Translations under genes and position numbers: made by a program
In this document: positions 1 through 11,880 of the stretch, piece by piece
Position numbering within the stretch: position 1 is the stretch's first letter
How the letters are laid out: each line of letters starts with the position of its first letter
Source: Ailanthus altissimus
Taxonomy: Eukaryota; Streptophyta; Magnoliopsida; Sapindales; Simaroubaceae
DNA length: 64,000 nucleotides
Assembly: GCA_946807835.1 (NCBI GenBank)
Contig: OX327697.1
Location: forward strand, 15,262,001-15,326,000
Direction of reading: 5' to 3'
Notes under the pieces: generated by a model
Told to the model about the DNA's origin: nothing
The model's database searches: none
What the model saw: only the letters and a program-made list of their open reading frames with translations

Positions 1-1374
1 ATTGAACTTAAAACTCTCAAAATTTGTCAAGTGCATATCAAATTTACTTACCATGGAAAGCCGGAAAGGGCAGAATTTAGGCTTCCCCCTTCGTCCACAC
101 TTTAAGAGGTGTGCCCCCTTCTTTATAGCTAGAACTGCCTGCCCTCAAATACAATTAATTGAAGGGAAAAATAAATTGTTAAATGCAAACTCAAATTACG
201 AAGCAGCAACGTTTCTCCAAATTCATATATTTTTGAAGATGCTAACATTTCTAACATGCTTGTTCAAAGCCAGGACAAACTTTCTACAAACGTTAAAAAA
301 ATACAACATTGCAGATCAGGGCAGTAATAGAATAGAAGGAGAAAGCAAAAAAGCAATATAACATATCTAAGAGAATCTAAATGCCAAATAGCTTTCCATT
401 TTGATTCAGATTCAATTCAACCCCGAGAAACAAATTTTGTTTAATTCATGTCAGTAGCTGTAGAAGTAATACTTATCTTCAAAACACAGGTTAATTCCCT
501 ATTCTAAGTTGCAAGTGTAAAATTGCCTCTGAACCTCTACAAGAACCTAGTAGGATACTTAAACCTTAGCCTAAAACGCACAAGTTGGTAGTAATTATAT
601 TAAAATCAGCATTTAATCTACAAAGACTGCAACCACTAGTTCCCAAAACCTTTAAAAGCATAATTATTGGATTTCATAAACCAACCAACAAAAGAATAGA
701 AGGAGAAAGGTTGCTTTTTATTTTTAAAATTAAAAATGAAAAATCTGAATCCATTAGAAAGAAAAGATAATAATACATAAAAGTTCTACAAAAAGATAAA
801 GTGCATGACCAAGGAATCCTATCTTTAAATAATTAGAACAGCATCTGAACATGCAAATATTTTCTGAGACTGTGCATCTTCATTTTCACCAAAAATTTGG
901 TAATGACACAATAGAAACAATATTACTAATACTTCAACGAGTTTAATAAGACCAACAAAATGATCATGACGAATAAGTGATCACGTTCAAAACCAAAACC
1001 AAACCAAAACTTATATTTTCATACATACAAAAAAAAAAAAAGGCAAACCAGGAAATTAATTCCTGCATTACATTTATTACTTTGGCAAACACTTAATTTT
1101 AATTAGTACGCACACTAGCAGCATTGCTTGAAAAAATGCAAATGAAAAATCACGTTTCCATTGAACAAACCAACAAGAAACGGAAGAACAATGTACCATG
1201 CTCCAAATCAAAAATAAATAAAAAAATTAAAATCTGTTAAAAGAAAAAACAGAGAGGAAAATGTTAGTAACAAAGTCATCTGCTTTTATAAAAAAATTGA
1301 TAGCCCCACATCACCAAAAAGAAAGATAAACTGATGAAGAAGAAAATAAAAAGAAAAATGACAAAATGAGAAAC
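1..1374. other. AT-rich sequence, probably first intron of a minus-strand gene
   Basis: No coding segment with recognisable similarity is seen on either strand. If the exon proposed at 1375-1524 is real, this stretch is the start of a long first intron running leftwards out of the window. There are no repeats shared with the rest of the window. The longest open frame here (2-361, plus strand) has the composition of random AT-rich DNA. Confidence 0.3.
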
Positions 1375-1524
1375 CTGTTGAACAGTTCTATCAAAAGGGA
1401 CTGGGACTGGGGCTGTTAAGAATTCTTCTCCTTCAACCATTTTTGGCAGAGAAAGAGAATTTTGCTTTTCAGCCAACAGACAAAACCAAAGCAGAATGAA
1501 TGAGAAGTGAATTTGTATCCCCAC
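1375..1524 (-). CDS. Candidate first exon of a secreted or membrane protein (partial gene)
   Basis: The frame opens at the ATG at 1524 with MGIQIHFSFILLWFCLLAEK, a good signal-peptide profile: one short polar start, then a hydrophobic core of about 13 residues. It continues through a Pro/Val-rich stretch to Gln50. At that point the minus strand reads CAACAG followed by GTTTCT, a plausible splice donor at 1375/1374. Reading past the donor adds only a very hydrophobic low-complexity tail that stops at 1276, which looks like intron. A TATA-like box lies about 145 bp upstream and the leader is CT-rich, both usual for a plant gene. The rest of the gene would lie left of the window. I do not recognise the family, and no domain can be named from 50 residues. 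It could be a chance frame. Confidence 0.35.
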
Positions 1525-1668
1525 GAAAATAGGAGCCTTAACAGAAAAACAAAATTAAGAATGATGCTCTGTTTTGCAGAGACAAGAGTATGACTATGAG
1601 TATCAAAATTCTCTTAACAGAGAGAGAAAGACCTTTGGTTCTTTTTTATTTATTATTTTATTAGAATT

Positions 1669-1678
1669 AATATATATA
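1669..1678 (-). promoter_or_regulatory. Possible TATA box for the exon at 1375-1524
   Basis: The minus strand reads ACTATATATATTAATTC here, about 145 bp before the candidate ATG. A pyrimidine-rich stretch (TCTCTCTCTG type) follows, as in many plant 5' leaders. The call rests on position and sequence only, in an AT-rich background where such matches occur by chance. Confidence 0.3.
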
Positions 1679-1795
1679 GTAAGTAAGAAATAAGAATACA
1701 TATACAGGACAGGTAGCTACTGTGTAATTTACGGAGTTTTTGCATTTTGCTTCTCTCTCTGTGTCTGTCTGTTTTATTGAGTCTCCGCTTCTTCC

Positions 1796-1886
1796 TTCCA
1801 TTATTTTGATATTAGTGCCCACCCACTGTAGGAGACAGATTTTCCATTATTTTGATATTAGTGTCCACCCACTGTAGGAGACAGAT
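1796..1886. repeat. 46-bp tandem duplication, two copies
   Basis: The 45-bp unit from 1796 to 1840 is repeated at 1842-1886 with one difference (GCCC versus GTCC) and one spacer base. It lies upstream of the candidate TATA box and directly beside the Mutator-like element, so it could be a duplicated promoter segment or a recent slippage event. Confidence 0.9.
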
Positions 1887-1896
1887 TGAGTTTGAA

Positions 1897-2740
1897 GGAA
1901 AAATTTTCATAAATAACCTCTATATTTTGAAATTATTTTTTTAATTTATTATTTTTATTAACTAAATATTTTAAAATATGATATTTTTATCTAAAAATAA
2001 AAAAAAATATTATTTTTCTACTTTTTTCATCAAATTAAACTTTGAACATTAAAAAATTTAATTAAATCAAAAATTTTAAAATTATCATTGCGCAGATCGA
2101 ATCTTATACAATATATTTATCACTTCAAATCAAGAAAATAGTCAATTTAAAATAAATTTTTAAAAAATTTTGAAAAATTTTAATATTGTTAAAAATTAGT
2201 TCAAAATTACATTAAGATAGAAATAGGTTAAATTAATTAATTAAATATAAAAAATAGACTACAATGGTGTAAGAAATGTTGAAAATGAGTCAAAAAGTAA
2301 AAAATTTGGTGTATTTTGCCGAAAATAGATGGTGACCAGCCAGCGCCCGGTTTCTCAACAATCTCAGGCCTGAAATGCTCTCATGAAATGCTGCATCGCG
2401 AACTTTAATTCTGTGATACTGTACTGTTGCGCCATGTGATACCTTTATAGATTGGCACGTGGCACAATTATAATTTTTTTTTAAATTATTTTAATTATGT
2501 CTAATTTTTATTTAAAGTAAATAAATTAATTTTAATTCTACTAATTAATTAATTAATTAATAAGTTGATTAATATTATATGTCATTTTTTTAAATCATAT
2601 TATTATTTGTTAATTGATTACTTTACCCAATAATATATTTTGAATATGTGTTATTGAGTAATTACAACAATAAATATAAGTTAGCTTATATAAAAATAAA
2701 TAATTAATTAAGATCAAAATGTTAAGTACAAAAAAATTAT
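1897..2740 (+). repeat. Left terminal inverted repeat of the MULE
   Basis: This arm pairs with 3600-4463. Diagnostic stretches include GGTTTCTCAACAATCTCAGG near 2350, matched by GTTTCTCAGCAATCTCGGGA on the minus strand of the right arm near 3990. The segment TTATTTGTTAATTGATTA is also shared. Similarity fades at about 2740, so the inner limit is approximate. Confidence 0.8.
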
Positions 2741-2849
2741 GACGTGCTAAAAATGCGTGCAAAAATTAATACACGTTGTAACTTTTAAAATTACTCTATG
2801 TAAATCCTTTCGTATTTATTTTTTCAAATTTTTAGAATACTGCCTTTTT

Positions 2850-3410
2850 AAGTGAGTTATAAAGTACGGTTTATGAAATATTATCTCATAGATACTTATT
2901 AAACTCATCAAGGTCGTCCACTAAATATAGTACAAAATTTTGAATTCCACTACGTTTATCGCGTGGGATCAAAACACGATTGACAAAATAGAATAAACTC
3001 AATTTTACTGCATCTTCATCGTCCATCTCCGTTACTTTCAAACATACATACCAATTATCAAGAAATATGTATAACAATTTTTTTACGCTTGAAAAATATA
3101 TATCCCACAATTAAGTGTTTAATTTCCTCTTCATCTACTGGGTGGAAGTATAATCTTGCATTGTTAGTCTGATAATCAGTACAAACTCCTTCTAACTAAA
3201 TCGGATACTTTTCTTCTTTATGTAAAACTACATCTCATCGTGTAAATTGGAGGTATGTACCTCACGCAATAATAAATCATGCACAAAAATACCAGAGAAT
3301 ATTAAATCCGACATATCTAATAAATGTCTCATACACGTCTGCTTAAATAATATCTTTTACTTTTCTGTTAGTTTTTCCTTTATGGTTTTCAGACTTTATA
3401 TCTTCAAATA
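2850..3410 (-). pseudogene. DUF1985-domain gene relic inside the MULE
   Basis: The minus-strand translation carries the DUF1985 signature in order. First comes an LKTIKEKLTE-like segment, then TCMRHLLDMSDLIFSG, then DLLLREVH, then an EMxF motif whose expected Trp is a TAG stop. An IRFS-KEFVL segment follows, also broken by a stop. The last part, open from 3110 to 2886, includes DAVKLSLFYFVNRVLI and LYLVDDLDEFNKYL. The usual Pro-Trp-Gly after 'FN' is lost at a stop and the frame changes at least once. No catalytic Ulp1 protease domain is left. DUF1985 has no established biochemical role. The gene is dead. Confidence 0.75.
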
Positions 3411-3599
3411 AGCTGATATTGATGCACGAAAAAATACATGCTTTGAAAGTCTATATTTTTTTCGATATGTTATTTTTCCTGTAAGAATTAACAAAATAAA
3501 TAAAATTAATATTATTAACAAATAACAAACATAGATATTAACTAACATACAATATTATTTAAAAACAATTTAAAAACTAACATCTTAATCAACATATTA

Positions 3600-4463
3600 T
3601 AATAATTAATTAAATAAAATTTATTTAATATATAAATAATTACAAAAGGTACTCATTAAATAAATAATATAACAAAAATTTATAATTATAATTAGTCAAT
3701 AACACATATACAAATTATATTATTGGATAAATTAATCAATTAACAAATAATAATATGGTTTCAAAAATGAACATATAATATTAATCAACTTATTAATTAA
3801 TTAATAATAGAATTAAAATTATTTTATTTACTTTAAATAAAAATTAGACATAACTAAATTAATTTTAAAAAATAATTTTAAAAAAATTATAATTTGGCCA
3901 CGTGGTGCAACAATGTAGCATCGCGGACTCAAAGTCTGCAATGCTGCAATGAGATGCGCCATTGGGGGGGCATCTCAGTCCCGAGATTGCTGAGAAACTA
4001 GGCAGCGGTCGGCCGTCATTTAGTTTTAGTAAAACACACCAAAAAATTTATTTTGGCTCATTTTCAACGTTTCTTATACTATTTTAACTCATTTTTTATA
4101 TTTAATTCATTAATTTCACATATTTCTAACTTTAAATGTAATTTCTAACTAATTTCTAACAATATTAAAATTTCTCAAAAAAATTTAAAAATTTACCAAA
4201 AAAAGATCATTTTCTTGATTTGAAGTGATAAATATGTTGTGAAAAATCCGATCTATACAATGATAATTTTAAAATTTTTGATCTAACTAAATTTTTCAAT
4301 ATTTAAAGTTTGATTCAGTGGAGAGAGTAGAAAAATAGTGTGTTTTTAATTTTAGAGTAAAAATGTCTTATTTTGAGATATTTTGCTAATAAAAGATAAT
4401 AAATTAAAAATTAGTTAGAAAAGAATAATTATAAAATATAAGGGTTATTTATAAAAATTTTGT
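3600..4463 (-). repeat. Right terminal inverted repeat of the MULE
   Basis: This is the inverted copy of the left arm. Its outer half is AT-rich. The middle carries a GC-rich block at 3895-4015 (CACGTGG, ATCTCGG, GGCGCATCTC) that matches the block at 2336-2470 of the left arm. The arms differ by many substitutions and small indels, so the insertion is old. Confidence 0.8.
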
Positions 4464-4472
4464 GAGTTTTAA

Positions 4473-7350
4473 TTACCAAATTCTCTGGTTAATTTCAATG
4501 AACCCCCTCTAAACTTATCATAATACCAAATATAGTGTACTGTTATAAAATAACCATCTTTACGCCCCCGTAACATGTAAAATAAATCAACAATTAAAAA
4601 AAAAAAACAAAATAGTTAACTTCCAAAATATACATGCACACCTACTCATCAACTCCAAAAACTATAAACCAATGAATTCTCTCCCAATACTTCAGTGTAA
4701 AAGAAAATCGAAAACTAGCATTAAGTTTCCTTGATATATACAACTACAAAAATTTGGAAATTTTCAAAACATAAAAAATTTGAGCTTATTTTGTTTTATT
4801 TAGCCAACTTATCCCATTCTCATTCTTATAATTAAAATAATAAAAAAATAAGATAGACAAAAAAATTCTTATTTTCTCTAACTCTCTCTATTTTGTTTTT
4901 CTTTTTTTACCTCCAAGCTCTCATAATCTTATTAAACTTTCACTTATATTTTTTTTCTTAAAAGAAAAACTTACTTAAAATCTTCATTTTAAGAGAGAAA
5001 GAGTTACATTCGCTCAAAATTAAACTAAACAAACAAATATGTGATTTGAAAGAAATATCTGACGAAATAATAGGGGTTTGTGAAGGAAATTAACCAAGAA
5101 AAAAAGTGATTTTGACATTAAAAATCAAGTTAGAAGTTTTTATGCGAAAAAAGGAATTGTTAAGTTGATATTTTTATATAGAAAAAAAAATGAATTTTCA
5201 ACTAAAAAAGATGTAGGTCATCAATATTTTGTGGGTTGTGCACTTACTATGAATTTTACAAGCATGTTGTTTGCGCGCTATAAATCGAGAGGGTTAGAGT
5301 GAAAAATGAAGAGCTTGAAATGAAATGTGTGTTTTTGTCAATTTAGAGTCTTTTTGTACGAATTTGTTTTGAAAAAAAAAAAAATTAAAATTTGGTAAAT
5401 TAAAATATGCCCCTCAACTTTAGCTATTCTCAAAATTTTCCTAATAAAATTTAACTTAAATTTTTCTTTATGAAAGCAAAATTAGCTTTAGTAAACTAAA
5501 TATATCGAAAATTCAAAAAATGAATAATTAATAAACAAATAAATAAAGCACTGACTGCCCAACTTGATTACTCAGTCTCTTTTTAGACGTAGATAAGTAA
5601 TGTAAATTTTTGCGATAAATTTGTTATCTTAAATCAAAACATTACATTTATTATTTATTGTTTTTAACTTCCGAAACGTGTTCTTAATCCTTCTAATGCA
5701 CAATAACAGGATATAATACATATAACAAAAAATTATTCATTTGAAGCACTCATGAAAAATATATAAACTAAAAATCAATTAAAAAGTTTGTTAATAATTA
5801 TGAGAGAGATAATAATTTGAAAATACATATTTTAAAATAAGAGTAGTACTAAACTTGGGTGCAAAAGTCATAAATAAATAATATTGAAAATTTTAGATTT
5901 TGATGAATGAAAATGTACGCTTGAGTTAACAAGTTAAGGCATGCAAAATACTGTTTTTAAAAATAAAATTTGCCCTTTAATACAATTTTTTTGGTACAAT
6001 ATAGGTCAAATAGCTGTCAAGCCTCTATGATACAATATTTTAATTATATAAAGATTTACTCCGAAGCATAAATCCCTAACACCCTTTATTTTAAAATACT
6101 AAAATTTAATGCATATGTACTAGTATGAATGAGCTATAAAGCTACAGACAACTAATCATATTTTATAAGAATTTCTAAAAAATAAAATTTTTATAAATCA
6201 ATACCCATATACATAATTAGATGATTATCTACCCACATTGAATTATTTATAATAATTATTTTACGATTTGATACTTTAATTACTTTATATATTTTTAAAA
6301 TTTATGAATACTTTATAAATATTTATCTAAACTTTCATAACAACCGACGCAATTATATATTCATATATATGAAACAGACCATCGTACAATGATTAAGGTA
6401 TGAAGTTTAGCAAGAGCATAATAGCTCAACTTTTACTTAATGCAATCAACACTATATCGTTATAAGTAGTGACTTCATTGAAAAAAAAATTAATTGTTAG
6501 TATTACAAAATAATAAATGATTTGTTATTACCTCTATAAATTTATTTTATGAGATCTTCAATTATATAAATAAGGTTATTGTTATTCTTACCTTATGTTC
6601 TAGACATAGCCCACTTCCCTTTAATGTTGGATCACTTTACATCCTATTTAATGAATTTTATCATAGGATTAGCTAAATTTTAACTCTAAACTCATAAAAT
6701 TTAGCTCACAACATCGAATTGCTTCAAAATATCATTTTAAAAGAAATTGTCTACTTTTTTTTATTATAATATTTAAATTACAATATGCCAATAAATATAG
6801 AAGGATGTGAGGCAATAGAAAGATATACCAAAAAGTTTATTGACCATTTAGTCAAGAATATACCTTTTCAAGATACATTTAAAGGCAATTCATTTTCTTT
6901 CCATGGTAGACCAAGATACATTTGCTTGGATAATTTCTAATATATACATATTCACCAACATAATAATCAGAAGCACTAGTGTGTTCATTGTAAACAATAT
7001 CTAGATGAAGGATTAAATATAATTTTCTTGTGATAAATAAGACCATTATTCATTACATATATGCATCTCTGTCTTTTTCATTTTTACTGAAACTAGAAGC
7101 AAAACGTTAATGGTCTTTCCATTGATCGTATCCATGCTAATAATAAATAATTAATATTTAGAATAATGTTATCGCTAAAACATACAATTTAATTTTCAAC
7201 ATTAATTGCACAATCTTGAAGTCCAATGTGTGCACATCAATGTTCTATCTATCACTCGATAATCTATATTATCCAATTACTGTATAGTAGCAAGGAAAAA
7301 CTTCTGAATTGAAAATATATAGTGATAAAAATAAATTCTCACATAATTAT
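4473..7350. other. AT-rich intergenic DNA, no gene seen
   Basis: No frame here gives a recognisable protein. There are A/T homopolymers and diverged AT-rich text. I saw no paired LTRs, no tRNA genes and no inverted repeats of note. Confidence 0.6.
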
Positions 7351-8168
7351 TATTAAAATTTAGTTGTTTAAAATTATATTTAAGTATGATTTTGAGTTAT
7401 AAATCAATAAGAAGTTAAAATAAGGTTGAGGATATGTAGGATGAATGAGAAAATATTAAAAATAAAAAGCCGAGAGCGAGGAGGAGTTTGGAGTACGAGA
7501 AGAACCAAAGCCGCATTGCAATAGTGCTCAGGCGTCAAGACTTTTGGAAAATTTTCTGTTTAAAAAAGAATTACATCCCAAAGTTAATTTTTTGATTTCT
7601 ACAATGCATCGAATCATATTCCAACAATAAATAAGATTTCTACGACTTTTGAAACTTATATAAACTCTTATAACCTATTAGAATATTGATACATCAACAA
7701 AAAAAAGAAAATAGAGAATAGAAATCTTAGGCAACTCTAGGACACTAGGTGCATGGAAAAATGTCATGGGGGTGTTTAAATGTTAGGTGCTTAAGATAAA
7801 AATAATAAATCCTTTGTGGGAGATCGTCTATTGATGTATTCCTTAAGAGTTTCTTGTTTTAGATATTTGTGATCTTGAGTTCTTTATAAATTATGAATAA
7901 AAGAAGTTAGAATTTTGTGATCTACCGTGAATGTAGGCATTTGTTGCTAAACCATATAAATATCTTGTACCTTATGTGTGATTGTTTATCTCTATTATTT
8001 GTGTTTAATTTTTTCTATTCTTTTTTTTTTTACTTGTGAGTGAAGTCTTCCACTTGCATTTAGAGTTTTAAGGTATTAGGGCATATATAAACCCCAATAA
8101 GTGGTGTCAGTGTTATATTGAGGTTGATACTTAAATGGTATCAAATTTGAGAGCCTAAGTTTTTAACA
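7351..8168 (+). repeat. Left LTR of the old non-autonomous element
   Basis: This LTR is 818 bp and ends ...TTTTTAACA directly before AT and the primer site. It contains AATAAA-like motifs and a CG-containing block near 7480-7550 that is a decayed version of GC-rich blocks in the other copia LTRs of the window. Confidence 0.75.
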
Positions 8169-8170
8169 AT

Positions 8171-8183
8171 TGGTATTAGAGCC
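8171..8183 (+). other. Primer binding site, tRNA-Met type
   Basis: The sequence TGGTATTAGAGCC matches the copia-type site TGGTATCAGAGC with one change, two bases after the LTR. It would prime minus-strand DNA synthesis. Confidence 0.8.
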
Positions 8184-8901
8184 TAGTTGAGGTTCAAATT
8201 GCAAAGTATAAGTTACAGAGCTAGATTGTCGAGCATAAGTTATAGAGGCAGATTATAAAGTATAAGTTGTTCAACTATAGTGACTCACAAGTATTAAGAC
8301 AAAAAAATTGAAGAAAAGATTAAGAGCCTGGTAGTGCAGTAGTACTATGACTACAAGGGAGGGGATAAGAATAGAGCTTGAAGAACAATTAGAAAGAAAG
8401 AAAAAAAGAGGGTGGAAATGTTGCAATTGTCTGTAAAGAGGAATTGAAGTTTTAGAATCCTTTATAACTTATGATGGAAGGAATAGTAAAAGTGTTTAAA
8501 GGGTCTATGAGTGAGAAGTATAGTGAAGGCTATATGCTTAAGGAAAGTGTTGTAAAGGGCTCAATATAGGTTGTTTAGGGGGATGCATACTAAAGGCAAC
8601 ATTGAAAATTATCTCACCAGAGTGATAGAGGTTGAAATAGAATATATAGTAAGGATACTGCTAGCAGGAATAAGATTTAGCAACTTAGGTACTATGGTAG
8701 AGTCAAGAGTGACTCTAGAGATCAAAATACGAGGCAACCAGAGAAGAGAAGCATTTAGAATCTTTAGAGACTGTCGTCACGAGCTTTAAAAGAGTTAAGT
8801 CTATGTTTTAATTGAATCAATGCTATAGTAATTAAGCATTGGTTAAGGAGATGACAAATCTTAAAAAGTTTCTTGAAGAGATTTTGAATTAATGAGGAGC
8901 T
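8184..8901 (+). other. Short internal region of the old LTR element
   Basis: There is about 0.72 kb of internal sequence. The longest open frame (8571-8789, 72 residues, start MFRGMHTKGN) resembles nothing I know. Near 8415 the text reads KCCNC in one frame, a possible remnant of a gag zinc knuckle, but no His-Cys partner follows. A purine tract (GAGGAG, 8894-8899) precedes the right LTR and may be the polypurine tract. Confidence 0.5.
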
Positions 8902-9145
8902 TATTGAAATTTGGTGATTTAAAATTATATTTAAGTATGATTTTAGTTGGATACCAATAATGAGTTAAAATAAGGTCAATGGCATATTAGACAGACGGGA
9001 AAAGGGTCGAAACAAAAAGTTGGAAGCGATGAGAGGCTTCAAGCACAAGAAGAACCAAAGCCATATCGCAGCAATAGCTAGGCACCAAGACCTAGGCAGT
9101 AGTAGTGCCTAGGCACCAAGACTTCTATAATTTGCCAAAAGGTCC
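8902..9145 (+). repeat. Right LTR of the old element, first part
   Basis: It matches 7351-7560 of the left LTR. It ends at the insertion point of the younger copia, and its continuation starts at 14595. The last five bases, GGTCC, are the left target duplication of that insertion. Confidence 0.75.
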
Positions 9146-9836
9146 TGTGAGAACATTGATTGAAAATTATCGGTATATGATTTGGAGAGTAAGCTAAGTG
9201 CATAGGGTACGCGAAGATCGAAGACGGACGCGAAAAGAGGTAAAAAATGAAGAAGGGCATACCAAACGTTAGCGCCGCAGCCACTAGGCACCAGCGTCGC
9301 GGCATCCAGTCTAGAATGTGAGCTCTAAGACAAGCGCACCAGCGCCGTGGCAGTGAGAGCTGAGCGCAGTGGCGCTGGGCGCGGGAATTTGTTTCCCATT
9401 TTGAGACTTCCTTATTTCATCTCACACTTGCTTCAGGACTCCCTAAGATGACTCTCACACGTTTAGGGTAAAATTAGGACGTCCTAAAGCCTATATAAAG
9501 GCTGTCAATTAGTTTGTAAACACATCTTTGTGATCAAGAAAGAGATCTAAGTGATCAAGTAAGAAATCTTTGTGGTTCTTTGTATGAGAAAATCCCTAGA
9601 GTACAAGAGAGTGTTTTCTTTGTGATCTTTCTTGTAAAAGACATACTTTATGAGTACCTTATGATTCATAATAAGAGAAGAGTATGATCTTGATCCACTG
9701 TGGATGTAGGCAATTTGCTAAACTATGTAATTCTTTGTGTGTTCTTCTTCTACCCTTTCTCTCGTTATTTCTTAATTACTTGTTCTGTATATATTGCTTG
9801 GGTGATTTTGCTTGTTTGCGTGCTTCCACTTCAAAA
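9146..9836 (+). repeat. 5' LTR of the 9.1-kb copia
   Basis: It begins TGTGAGAACATTG and ends near CTTCCACTTCAAAA (the other LTR has CTTCCGCTTCAACA). A TATA box (TATATAAAG) lies at 9492-9500. A CpG-rich block at 9265-9390 precedes it in U3. Confidence 0.9.
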
Positions 9837-9839
9837 AAT

Positions 9840-9850
9840 TGGTATCAAAG
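9840..9850 (+). other. Primer binding site of the 9.1-kb copia
   Basis: TGGTATCAAAG lies three bases after the LTR. It is a one-base variant of the tRNA-Met-complementary TGGTATCAGAG used by copia elements. Confidence 0.85.
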
Positions 9851-9867
9851 TTTGGTTCTAAGTAGAC

Positions 9868-10640
9868 ATGACCATACCCAAGTATGAGGTAGGGAAATTC
9901 AACGGTGCAAATGACTTCAATCTGTGGAAGATAAAGGTTAAGGCGTTATTGGTGAGCCAAAGGCTATGCTCGGCATTAGAAGAGACTGCAACTCTATCTA
10001 GTGATGAAGAAAAGATGTCAAAGTCATCTAAAGCTGAAGCAGAAAGAAGAGACATTCAAGAAAGAGCTCATAGCACAATTGTTCTGTCATTGAGCGATGA
10101 AGTACTAAGGAAAGTAGCAGGTGAGATGACGGTAATTGGTCTTTAGAAAAAGCCTGACTCTCTTTATATGCAAAAATCATTGGCCAACAGATTGCATATA
10201 AAAAAGAAGCTGTATCAGCTATCTATGTCAAAAGGGACGCCGATGAAAGATCATATAGATGCCTTCAATAAGATCATCCTTGATCTTGAGTCTATTAACA
10301 TTAATATAGAAGATGAAGATAGAGCAATTATCCTGCTGAGTTCACTCCCTAAGAGTTATAAGAGCTTTGTTGATACGCTACTCTACGGCAGAGAGAGTTT
10401 AACGATGAGTGATGTGAAATCATCATTAAACTCAAAGTTATTAGGGAAACAGATCGAGGGCAATGCAAAAAATTTATCTGTAAGAGGAAGGCCCTCATAT
10501 AGAGATGGAAGGGAAAAGGGCTCAAGATTGAAGTTTAGGACTCTTAGGAAGTGTTGTTGCTGTAAGAAAGAATGACACTTTATAAATTACTGTCCTGAGA
10601 AGAGAGCACAAAACAAGAAAAAAACAGATGCTGCGTTTGC
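9868..10640 (+). pseudogene. Copia gag with zinc knuckle (dead)
   Basis: The frame opens MTIPKYEVGKFNGANDFNLW, a typical copia gag start (UBN2-type), 18 bp after the primer site. It runs through HIDAFNKIILDLES and RAIILLSSLPKSYKSFVDTL to a CX2CX4HX4C zinc knuckle (CCCCKKE-stop-HFINYC). Two in-frame stops (10144-10146 and 10573-10575) replace what should be Trp in 'GLWK' and 'KEWH', each explained by one G-to-A change. Gag would form the particle and bind element RNA. It is related to, but clearly different from, the gag at 31285-32145. Confidence 0.9.
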
Positions 10641-10649
10641 CTATTATGA

Positions 10650-11880
10650 TAGTTATGATAACGCAGAGACACTTATCACTACTGATGGTAAGAACACTGA
10701 ACAATGAGTTCTTGATTCTGGTTATACTTTTCACATGTACTCGCACAAGTCTTGATTTACAAATTTCCAGCCCATTAGTGGTGGTAAGGTTTTTATGGAT
10801 AATGACGTTACATGTCAGATAATAAGAATTGCTAGTGTTAAGCTTAGAATGATGATGAGCAAGTGAGAGAGTTGACAGATGTTAGGTATGTTCCTGACTT
10901 GAAGAGAAACTTGATCTCACTAGGGACTCTAAACCAGAATGGGTATTCCATCAAGATCGACAAAGGAATTTTAAGAGTTTTGAAGGATCTATGGTGGTGA
11001 TGAGATGTGAGAAGCACAAAGGCGTTTATGTGCTTAAGGGTGAAGTTGTGAGTGGTTTTGCACTATTCTCTGTAGATGATGAGGGTATACAAACTAAGTT
11101 GTGGCATCTTAGACTAGCACACCTAGGCGAGAGAAACATGAAGAAGTTATTTAGTCAAAAGACGTTTGGTAAGGATAAGTTCCAGCCTTTGGAGTTTTGT
11201 GATCATTGTGTGCTTGGAAAAGCACATAGGGTGAGGTTTAGTATCGGTGAACATAAGACTAAAGGGACTCTTAACTATATACACTCGGATCCTTGGGGAC
11301 CAGCTCAGACAGCTACTCGTGGTAGTACCAGGTATTTTCTCAGTTTAATTTATGATTATTCAAGAAAGCTGTGGGTCTATGTGTTGAAGAGTAAAGATTA
11401 AACATTTGATGTATTCAAGACTTAAAAGGCTATTGTTGAGAATCAGACTAGCAAAAGGGTGAAGGGGTTGAGAACTGACAATGGCCTCGAATTTTGCAAT
11501 AGAGAGTTTGATGGATTTTGTGCCAAGTATGGGATTGCGAGACATAGAACAGTAAGATCAACACCACAGCAGAATGGCGTAGCTGAGAGGATGAATAGGA
11601 CCCTACTTGAAAGGGTTAGATGCATGCTTACCAATGTAAGGATGTCCAAGGCATTTTGGGGAGAAGTTGTAGTGATGACAGCTTACTTGATTAATAGAAG
11701 TCCCTCTTCAGCAATTGACTTCAAGATGCCAGAAGAGAAATGGTCTGGCAATCCTCCGAAGTATGACTACCTTAGAATTTTGGCTGCCTTGCCTTTTTAC
11801 ATGTTAAGGAGGGGAAGTTAGAACCTAGAGCTATCAAAAGGGTATTTATAAGATATCCCGAAAGAGTGAAAGGATACAAG
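10650..11880 (+). pseudogene. Copia protease and integrase (dead)
   Basis: The protease starts with VLDSG, the expected Trp before it being a TGA stop, followed by TFHMYSHKS. Next comes DVRYVPDLKRNLISLG. The pre-integrase zinc domain reads LWHLRLAHLGERN...FCDHCVLGKAH. The integrase core keeps its three acidic residues: HSDPWGP, LRTDNGLEF and QNGVAERMNR. Stops or shifts occur near 10,705, 10,755, 10,880, 11,000, 11,400 and 11,820. The integrase would insert the cDNA; this copy cannot make it. Confidence 0.9.

Larger units (their letters stand above)
1897..4463 (-). mobile_element. Mutator-like element (MULE) with long terminal inverted repeats
   Basis: The left end begins GGAAAAATTTTCATAAATAA. 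The right end, read on the minus strand, begins with a close match (ACAAAATTTTTATAAATAAC). The two arms stay alignable for about 0.8 kb. The flanks are GAGTTTGAA (1888-1896) and GAGTTTTAA (4464-4472), a 9-bp target duplication with one mismatch, which is the length Mutator-like elements make. The 2.6-kb body holds one dead gene with a DUF1985 domain on the minus strand and no transposase, so the copy is non-autonomous. DUF1985 genes, often with Ulp1-type protease domains, are known cargo of plant MULEs. Strand is assigned from the gene relic. Confidence 0.85.
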
